Of a stretch of DNA of 64,000 nt, positions 57,587 through 64,000 are shown one piece after another. A program made the translations under genes and the position numbers. The notes under the pieces are model-generated. The model had not been told where the DNA came from. It did not search any database and worked only from the letters and a program-made list of their open reading frames with translations. Source of the DNA: Lojkania enalia (Eukaryota > Ascomycota > Dothideomycetes > Pleosporales); contig ML986635.1 of the NCBI GenBank assembly GCA_010094045.1, forward strand, positions 97,071 through 161,070, given 5' to 3'. Position 1 is the stretch's first letter. Each line of letters starts with the position of its first letter.

Positions 57587-58023
57587 GGCTGAGAGTGAGG
57601 GTCGGAGAAGAATTGAGCAGACGTAAAAGGGGTATAATGCAGAAAGAGGGTGTTTATCCTGTATTCGCTATATTCGCATCGCGGGAGGAGGTGCTGGAAT
57701 TGCGGCGATGTTACTCCGAGGCTTTCGGTGCGGGACAGACGAGTCGCGGTTCCGATGTGCGCGGAACCTGGCGCGGTTATGTACCGGCCGACGTCGGGAT
57801 TGAATAAGTCAGCATTGTGAGATCTCATAAGCAATTCGAATAAGCCAACAACAGAACAGAGGTTTTGTAGAAGTTTCCAAATCATTGCTCGTGTGCTATA
57901 GCGCCATGTTTTCCCGAAAAGCTATGTGGTATATATCAAAACAATCTCCGGTGACATGAGGAATCAAACGCTGCAGTTCCGCCGATACTTATGCCAAGTC
58001 CAATACAAAGTACTCTACAACTC
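57587..58023. other. Intergenic rib1/transporter
   Basis: 437 bp between the rib1 start and the transporter stop. Presumably the rib1 promoter; nothing else seen. Confidence 0.4.
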
Positions 58024-59909
58024 TTAATCGTCCCGCCGTTCTCTTCCCCATACCTCATCAATAGACTTCTTCCCCTTTGTCTCGGGGACGAACCAGGAAA
58101 TAAACAAGAAAAAGAAGGCCGATAGCGCGGCGAAAATGAAGTACACTTTGCCATGAAGTTTCGCGCTAGCCAATGGGAAGAATTGGGCGACAACGAAAGT
58201 CGCAATCCAGTTGGCACCGAGAGCAATGCTTTGAGTGGCGCCTATAGCATCCGGACCAACAAGCTCGCTGGATAGTAGGAATGGGACTGGGCCAAGACCC
58301 AAAGCAAAGCTAGAGACAAAGAGTAGCACGGAGACGGCAGACAAAATGCTGATCGACTTGATGATGCTAATGGCCAGGAGAAGCGCGCTTATTCCCATTC
58401 CGGCAAGGGAATTGAGAAGGCAGGCCTTGCGACCCAACTTGTCAACAAGTGGTGCACATGATGCGGTGACTATAATGTTGATTGCAGAGACGACGAGGTT
58501 GAGTAGCGCTGAATTAGATTCGAGTAGATCTGCTAGAAGTGACACTCCGTACATGACAATGCTGTTGATGCCTGGATTAACAGTAAGTTATAGGGTATTA
58601 ATTAGGTAAGGCTGCTCGGGACTTACCACTAAACTGCTGGGCTAGCATGACCATGACGATTGCAAGCGCAGCTTTGTTATACTCAGGGTGCCGGAGGACC
58701 TGGACTATATTGAGGGCATCATCTCTCGTTGACTTGCGCTTGGTGGCAGAAGATCCACTTTGATGCGGCACGCTATCTTCATTTCGAAGCAGTGTCTGCT
58801 CCTCGTCTGGAAGAACGTTAGCAAAGATAGGCGCCAAAGACGGGCGTACGAACCGTTCAGTTCATCAGAATCCACTATGCCCCATCCACTCACTTCCTCG
58901 TCGAGATCAAACTTTTCGCCGCGAATCCTTCGAAGGATCCTCCTGCCTTCAAGGAGACTCCCATGATCCGCAAGGTACTTTGGGCTCTCCACCGAAAAGA
59001 GAAGACCCAGACTCTGCGCAACGCCAATGATACCGCCAGCAGCCAATATGACCCTCCAATACTGGCCCTTGCTCAAGAAAAAACCCAACAGCTGTGCCAC
59101 GAGGATCCCAAGATTACACATGACCTGGGTCAGGGATCCAAAAAAGCCCTTCTCCGCTGGCGGTGAGATCTCCGAGATGTAGATGGGGACCACAACGACC
59201 GATGACCCAGCGCCTATGCCCGATATGAGCCGTCCAAAAGCCATGACTCCCATGTTTGGCGAGAGAGCTTCGAAGACGGGACCGACGGCGAAGAAGACGG
59301 TAGTGATTTGCATTGCGCGTCGTCGGCCATAACGGTCAGCTAGGGGTCCCGCCGACAAGGCGCCCAAGAGTCCTCCGAGAGTGTACAGTGACCCTACAGC
59401 TCCCCATTGCGTCGGGTTCATCGGTATGCACTGCGGCAGGCTGGCAGCGGCTACGATCGACTCCTTCTTGCAGCGGATGACATCTTCGGGGGCGTTCAGC
59501 TCGGCCTATGTTTGAGTTAGCAGAGTAACACACACATTGCTATAGCGGCGTGTACCAGGTGAAATCCAAAGAGCAACGGACCCAGCGTTGCGACAAAGAT
59601 GATGTAGAGAAAGTAGGCGGTCAGGTCTCGGAACCAGGTCCGGGGATCCATAGTGTGCGGCGTGCGGAAGCTCGGCCGCTTGAGGTCTGAGGGGGCCTCT
59701 TCTTCAAGAGTGTTGTACTGCATCTGCGCGTTAGCCCTCATGTTGCTCAATCTGATGGGACAGCGACAGCTGGTATATACCTCTTCTCCGGTTATCGGCG
59801 CCTGTCGCGGGCGTGCAAAGCGTCGAAGCGCGTCGTCATCGAGCGGCAAAGGCGCGGGGAGCTCCAGCAGACGGGGGGCGTGGAGGTGTAGGTTGTCGGA
59901 GGTGGCCGT
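58024..59909 (-). CDS. MFS sugar-type transporter (Vps73/YBR241C-like); start unresolved
   Basis: Exons 59723-59556, 59505-58854, 58806-58627 and 58571-58024 form a complete MFS core of about 515 aa from ATG 59723. A further upstream coding-like exon (59909-59781) joins in frame through a 57-nt intron (GTATAT donor, CTAAC branch, GCGCAG acceptor) and would give 558 aa. It encodes LPLDDDALRRFARPRQAPIT after a short lead, but the only start-like codon in it is ACG (59909). An in-frame ATG at 59741 exists if the intron is not removed. Twelve membrane segments are expected; signatures are GPLADRYGRRRAM, ISEISPPAEKGFFGSLTQ, DKLGRKACLLNS and the closing PETKGKKSIDEVW. Yeast Vps73 is linked to vacuolar sorting; the substrate is unknown. 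Confidence 0.82.
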
Positions 59910-60155
59910 GTGGGGGTTTTGGGGCCACGGTCACGATGGGCGATGGCCTGGCCGGATTGGGACGAGACGAGACGAGGGGCGGGCAATGAGGCTCTGCGGG
60001 GACTGCCTGCCCATCCAGCATCAGACGTCCCGGACAACTCAATCTCTCCATTATTCCCGTGCCCTGGTCTGCCATCGGCACGGCTTCGACGACTCCGTCA
60101 CCCGCGGCTGGACGTGCGTGATCCACTACCAAAGTACTGCCGTCTTCCCCGGCGT

Positions 60156-60190
60156 GCGGGCTGCGGGCTGCGGGCTCAGTGCTCAGTGCT
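60156..60190 (+). repeat. Tandem 7-bp repeats (GCGGGCT x3, CAGTGCT x2)
   Basis: Three exact copies of GCGGGCT are followed directly by two exact copies of CAGTGCT. Confidence 0.85.
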
Positions 60191-60228
60191 CACCAGCCTC
60201 ATGCGCTATCTGCCGATCGTGGAGACGC

Positions 60229-60252
60229 TTAAACGATTAAACGATTAAACGA
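60229..60252 (+). repeat. Tandem 8-bp repeat (TTAAACGA x3)
   Basis: Three exact head-to-tail copies in the transporter/ssn3 intergenic region. Confidence 0.9.
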
Positions 60253-60759
60253 GAAGCAGACGATGCCGCAAAATGAATCATCCGTCGACAAGTAATCCTA
60301 ATCCTCCATCCTCGGGTCCTCCCTCAGCCTCTGCGCCCGCCCGACCCGCCGTAGCGAGCGTTGTGGCAGCCTTCAACGGTCGGTATCCCTCCGCAACCGT
60401 TTCGCCCTCCCTCCCTCTCTCCTTTTCCATTTCCCATATCCATCTCCTCGACGCCGTGTCCATTGTGTCCGCGGCTCCGTTCTTCTGTCTCCGTGCTTCG
60501 TTCTCCTGTGGAGCCGCTTCCCGTCCTTCTGATCTATCATGCGGAGTGCCCGCGTTGCTGGCACTGCGTCCTAGTCCCTTATGCCTCTCCCGAGGTCACG
60601 ACACCCAACGCTCTCTTCTCAAGTGCACTTGATACGTCTTCGACTCGTTTGCTTTTCTTTAGCATTCGCTTTTTTGCGTTCCGGGCTTCGCGGCTCTCCT
60701 CTAATTTAATCACTAATCCGTGATCGGCATCCGCAGATCCCGGGGACTCCAGCCAAGCC

Positions 60760-62015
60760 ATGTTCACCGGCTACAACACCAAGAAACGGGTCAATGAACG
60801 ATACAGAATCGTAGGCTTCATCAGCAGTGGTACCTATGGACGTGTCTACAAAGCAGAAGGCCGAAATGGACGTGTCGGCGAGTTCGCCATCAAAAAGTGA
60901 AGCCCTCATCTCGCTTCGCAGCCATGCCGTTTCTGCTAACTAAGCACAGATTCAAGCCAGACAAGGAAGGTGAGGTCCAGTACACTGGCATTTCGCAGTC
61001 TGCAATACGTGAGATGGCACTGTGCACAGAGCTCTCGCATCCGAATGTTGTGCATACCGTCGAGATAATCCTCGAGGAAAAGTGCATTTTCATTGTCTTT
61101 GAGTATGCGGAACACGATTTGCTTCAGATCATCCATCACCACAATCAGCCGCATCGGCAAGCCATACCCGCCAGGACGATCAAATCGATTTTGTACCAAC
61201 TCCTTCAGGGCCTCGTCTATCTGCACCGAAATTGGGTCATGCATAGGGATCTCAAGCCCGCCAACATCATGGTTACCAGCGCAGGCAAAGTCAAGATTGG
61301 CGATCTTGGTCTAGCCCGACTATTCTACAAGCCCCTCCACTCACTGTTCACGGGCGATAAGGTTGTTGTGACAATCTGGTATCGGGCCCCGGAGCTTCTT
61401 CTTGGCAGCCGTCACTATACCCCTGCAGTAGATCTATGGGCGGTAGGGTGCATCTTCGCCGAGTTGCTGTCTCTGCGACCAATATTCAAGGGGGAGGAAG
61501 CCAAGATGGATAGCAAGAAGACGGTACCTTTCCAACGGAACCAGATGCAGAAAATTGTGGAGATCATGGGCATGCCAAGCAAGGAGCGGTGGCCACTACT
61601 GACCGCCATGCCGGAATATGGACAGTTGACAACTTTGGCCACCGGCAACGCGCGCTTCCATCGCCCTCAGGGATTAGAGAACTGGTACCAGGCCTGCTTG
61701 AAAAATAATCAATACCCACCAGGCTCATCGCCAGATACACCTGGTCCCGAAGGCTTCACTTTGCTTCAGCAGCTCCTTGAGTATGATCCTCAGAAACGAT
61801 TGACTGCTGAAAAGGCGCTTCAACATCCGTATTTCGCCGTCCATGAAAAACCCTCCGATAATTGCTTTAAGGATTCGAAGATAAAGTATCCAGTTCGAAG
61901 AGTCAGCCAAGATGACAACGACATTCGGAGTGGAAGCTTACCTGGTACGAAGCGGAGTGGTCTGCCAGACGATTCTCTTATAGGAAGGCCGGCTAAGAGG
62001 CTTAAGGAAGGCTGA
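60760..62015 (+). CDS. ssn3: Mediator kinase Ssn3 / CDK8
   Basis: Exons 60760-60896 and 60950-62015 (53-nt intron) give 400 aa. The kinase shows ISSGTYGRVYKAEG, FAIKKFKPDKEGE, the CDK8-specific helix TGISQSAIREMALCTEL, the insertion IIHHHNQPHRQAIPA, HRDLKPANIM, DLGLARLFYKPL and VVVTIWYRAPELLLGSRHYT without a canonical T-loop Thr. The C-terminus GSLPGTKRSGLPDDSLIGRP is typical of mould Ssn3. Ssn3 with cyclin C forms the Mediator kinase module and phosphorylates RNA polymerase II and transcription factors in the nucleus. An upstream exon 60273-60378 could splice in phase to an acceptor at 60736 and add about 43 residues. Confidence 0.94.
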
Positions 62016-63541
62016 AGTCCCCTCCCTCTTGAACAACTCCAATATTGAGACCCGGTTTATTATGAAATGTTCCCAGACCCTCTAAGGCCCGTAAGGTTAC
62101 ACAAACGTACCGATCTGAGTAGAACTTCCGGCCACATTACCACAGTCGGTCACGTCATGTCCCGGTACGCACGACGTAAATTGTGATAACTGTGGAGTAC
62201 ACTATCGGCCCACGGGTCAAATTTCGAATGACCGGCCTTACTTTCCAAGATGAACGATACCCTGCAAACGGCGAGAAGGATGATGCAACAAAGCCCACAC
62301 CAGTAGAATCAGTGTTACATCTTATAAAGGGCGTTATTGGATCCCTCGAGTCCTATCCCGTAGAAAAATTTAGCATTCCGAATAGCCACAGCTCCGCAGG
62401 TCATTTTATTTTGAGATCGAGATTAGGAATCAGCAAGAGGGGTAGTATATTTAGTGCTTATTGCTAGCTCTTGTATGGTCATTAGAATTAGAGGACCGTT
62501 ATCATTTTCCATGTAGCAAGGTCCGGCGACGACCTGCCTAGGAGCATGATTGCAGCACATACTGTATCCTTGGTTTTGGCTATTGAAAATAGTTTATTAC
62601 TATCTTCATCTCCATTTTTCTTACCTTATTGACTGTCCTGGTTTCAGTGTCTGGAACATTCAATCGTCGCGCTCAGTCGATTTTTCCTTCAACGTTCCTA
62701 TACGCCCTCGCCCAACGTGCATCGTCTCTTGAAGAGTTTTTGGAGGCATTTGCTTTAATTCGGATTTCAGTACCATTTTAAGCGTACATTGGTCCACTTG
62801 ACCATTTTGTATTCGTTGCTAGGCAAGGCTGTGCTCTCTATACCCTGCAACCTACTGTTTTACCCGATTAAAAGGCCCGCGGACCAATTGGTTGGCCAGG
62901 TGGGGCTCTGTTGCAAACGCTTCGGTATCTTGCTACTCATCACCAGTCACAAACAAATCAAAATGCAGGAGTTTCTGCTTGACCAGGTCCTTGGTTTAAT
63001 CCGCGATAGCGCCGATATTTATCGCGGGTTCAATACACAACGGTGGTCAGTAGAAGCGGGCATGCGATCTCGTGCGGCATGGCCTCGAACCTGGATAGCC
63101 TTTTGATTTGTTGTTCCAAACACAGCGTCATCATTCCCAGTCTGCAGACTCTCCACCTAGGCAGACGTGGTGGTATGTGACATTGGAGAGCTATGATCGA
63201 ATGGTCCTGCCTGATTGACCGTACCCTTCATCGTGAGTACCCATGGAGCACCTGGTCTATAGCGGTTGTCATGCGCCGTTTGCGTTGCTGGGGTAAAGGC
63301 GGGCAGGCGTTGCCCACTTCTATGCCTCCAGGTTCTCGACTTATAAACAATAGAACTTCTCCGCAAATTCACCCTCCTTTTCTTCTTCATCCATAGCCAC
63401 CTACACTCCTTTATTCTGTCACTCCTTTGCAATTTCAAGAGAGAGCTTCGTGCAATACATCTCTGATCAACTGCGCTCCCCTAGACCCTCAGCAACATTT
63501 TCCTTCTGCTTTTCTAATACCTTATCTCTACGACGATCAAC
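62016..63541. other. Intergenic, upstream of the CAP-domain gene
   Basis: 1.5 kb, AT-rich towards the middle. Frames at 62183-62467 and 62789-63106 begin without ATG and have no family features. A TATAAAC element lies at 63342. Confidence 0.45.
63342..63348 (+). promoter_or_regulatory. Possible TATA element of the CAP-domain gene
   Basis: TATAAAC about 200 nt before the start codon, followed by a C/T-rich leader. Position and context fit a TATA-driven secreted-protein gene; by-eye call only. Confidence 0.35.
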
Positions 63542-64000
63542 ATGAAAATCTCTACGTTCCTCGTTGTAGCAGCTGCTGGCACGGCAATCGCCATCCCCAA
63601 GATCAACGATGAGAACTTCAAGAACACCGCGCTGAACGCTCACCATTACTGGCGCGAGATCCACTGCGCACAGGCGGTGGCCTGGAACGACACAATCGCC
63701 CGGGCGGCCAAAGAGTCCGTGGAATCGTGCCCCCAAAATCAGCGGCATGTGCGTAGCTATCATCGTATGTAATCCCGATATGTGCTAACGCAGGAAAAAA
63801 AAAAAAGGACCGCGCCGGCAGCAATCTTTCGGCGGCCTCGCCTCCGCCCGCTGACGACGACAACGACCGGTGGATAGAAATGACCCGCGAGATGATCCAC
63901 GGCTGGCACGAGGAGGAATACAAGTACGATTACGCGCACCCCGGGACTCCTGAAGGCACCGGCCACTTCACGCAGCTGGTCTGGCGTGGCACAACACAGA
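63542..64000 (+). CDS. Secreted CAP/SCP/PR-1 family protein (cut by window end)
   Basis: Exon 1 (63542-63748) encodes a signal peptide (MKISTFLVVAAAGTAIAIP) and the first CAP helix (NTALNAHHYWREIHCAQAVA, WNDTIARAAKESVESCPQ). Exon 2, from 63808, runs to the window end and holds DNDRWIEMTREMIHGWHEEE and the CAP1 signature GHFTQLVWRGTTQ. The His of the CAP cavity is in GHFT. To keep frame, the acceptor must be the AAAG that ends an A12 run (intron 59 nt); the more usual GCAG at 63793 would shift the frame. PR-1-like proteins of fungi are secreted and several bind sterols or lipids; that is inferred. The C-terminal part is missing only because the window stops. Confidence 0.82.
63795..63806 (+). 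repeat. Poly(A) tract, A12, at a splice acceptor
   Basis: Twelve A directly before the acceptor AG of the CAP-domain gene. Confidence 0.9.

Larger units (their letters stand above)
59910..60759. other. Divergent region transporter/ssn3
   Basis: 850 bp. It holds stacked short tandem repeats (60156-60190, 60229-60252), a C/T-rich stretch (60399-60450), and a possible upstream ssn3 exon starting at ATG 60273. Confidence 0.45.

Noticed and set aside
62789..63106. 105-codon hydrophobic plus frame upstream of the CAP gene
   Set aside because: Begins at TTG, not ATG, has no splice support and looks like AT-rich intergenic sequence.
1..64000. Search for a biosynthetic or defence gene cluster, CRISPR array, transposase or terminal repeats
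   Set aside because: The monooxygenase, GT25 and amine oxidase genes are separated by unrelated housekeeping genes; no backbone synthase, regular spacer array, transposase motif or paired terminal repeats were seen by eye.

Overview
This is nuclear DNA of a filamentous ascomycete (Pezizomycotina). The protein set is typical of that group: DYRK kinase Pom1, a GH72 beta-1,3-glucanosyltransferase, a Sso1-type syntaxin, a Pex28-32 family peroxin with a DysF domain, Ssn3/CDK8 and an LRR protein of the Mhp1 type. The genes carry short introns (mostly 50-80 nt) with GTNNGT-like donors, CTNAC/CTAAT branch sites and YAG acceptors. The class cannot be fixed from sequence alone. I see no bacterial, viral or organellar stretch, no CRISPR array, no tRNA or rRNA gene and no intact transposon.

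Layout. 0.9-5.5 kb: pom1 (-). 7.1-8.7: peroxin (+). 9.0-10.7: eight-exon YchF/Obg-like GTPase (-), including a 10-nt exon. 11.1-12.7: GPI-anchored GH72 enzyme (-). 13.7-14.9: syntaxin (-). 14.9-17.8: gene-poor, with an F-box/LRR-like remnant. 17.8-19.0: divergent pair of a 147-aa unknown (-) and KEOPS subunit pcc1 (+). 19.5-21.6: RNA exonuclease rex3 (-). 22.4-24.0: Lpl1-like lipase (+). 24.7-26.0: FAD monooxygenase (+). 26.6-28.0: GT25 glycosyltransferase (-). 28.9-30.9: DHHC palmitoyltransferase pfa3 (+). 32.2-32.6: small secreted Cys protein (-). 33.7-37.4: Mhp1-like LRR protein (-). 38.5-39.6 and 40.3-41.7: rpl5 (-) and arp2 (+), divergent. 43.9-44.5: 192-aa unknown (+). 44.5-50.3: 5.8-kb gene-poor, AT-rich stretch. 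50.3-52.2: polyamine-oxidase-type amine oxidase (-). 52.3-53.0: candidate unknown membrane protein (-). 53.4-54.8: secreted zincin (-). 56.3-57.6: GTP cyclohydrolase II (-). 58.0-59.9: MFS sugar-type transporter (-). 60.8-62.0: ssn3 (+). 63.5-end: secreted CAP/PR-1 protein (+), cut by the window end.

Most genes are unrelated housekeeping neighbours rather than a cluster. Loose themes are polarity and secretion (pom1, syntaxin, arp2, pfa3, GH72, Mhp1-like) and a secreted set (zincin, CAP protein, small Cys protein). I found no convincing multi-gene novel system. The items most worth a second look are the syntaxin with Ala where the zero-layer Gln is expected, the unknown gene at 52.3-53.0 kb, the small secreted protein at 32.2-32.6 kb, the transporter whose N-terminal exon has no ATG, and several stop-free in-frame introns. 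Splice sites were read by eye; each model was checked for reading-frame closure and, where the family is known, for continuity with it.
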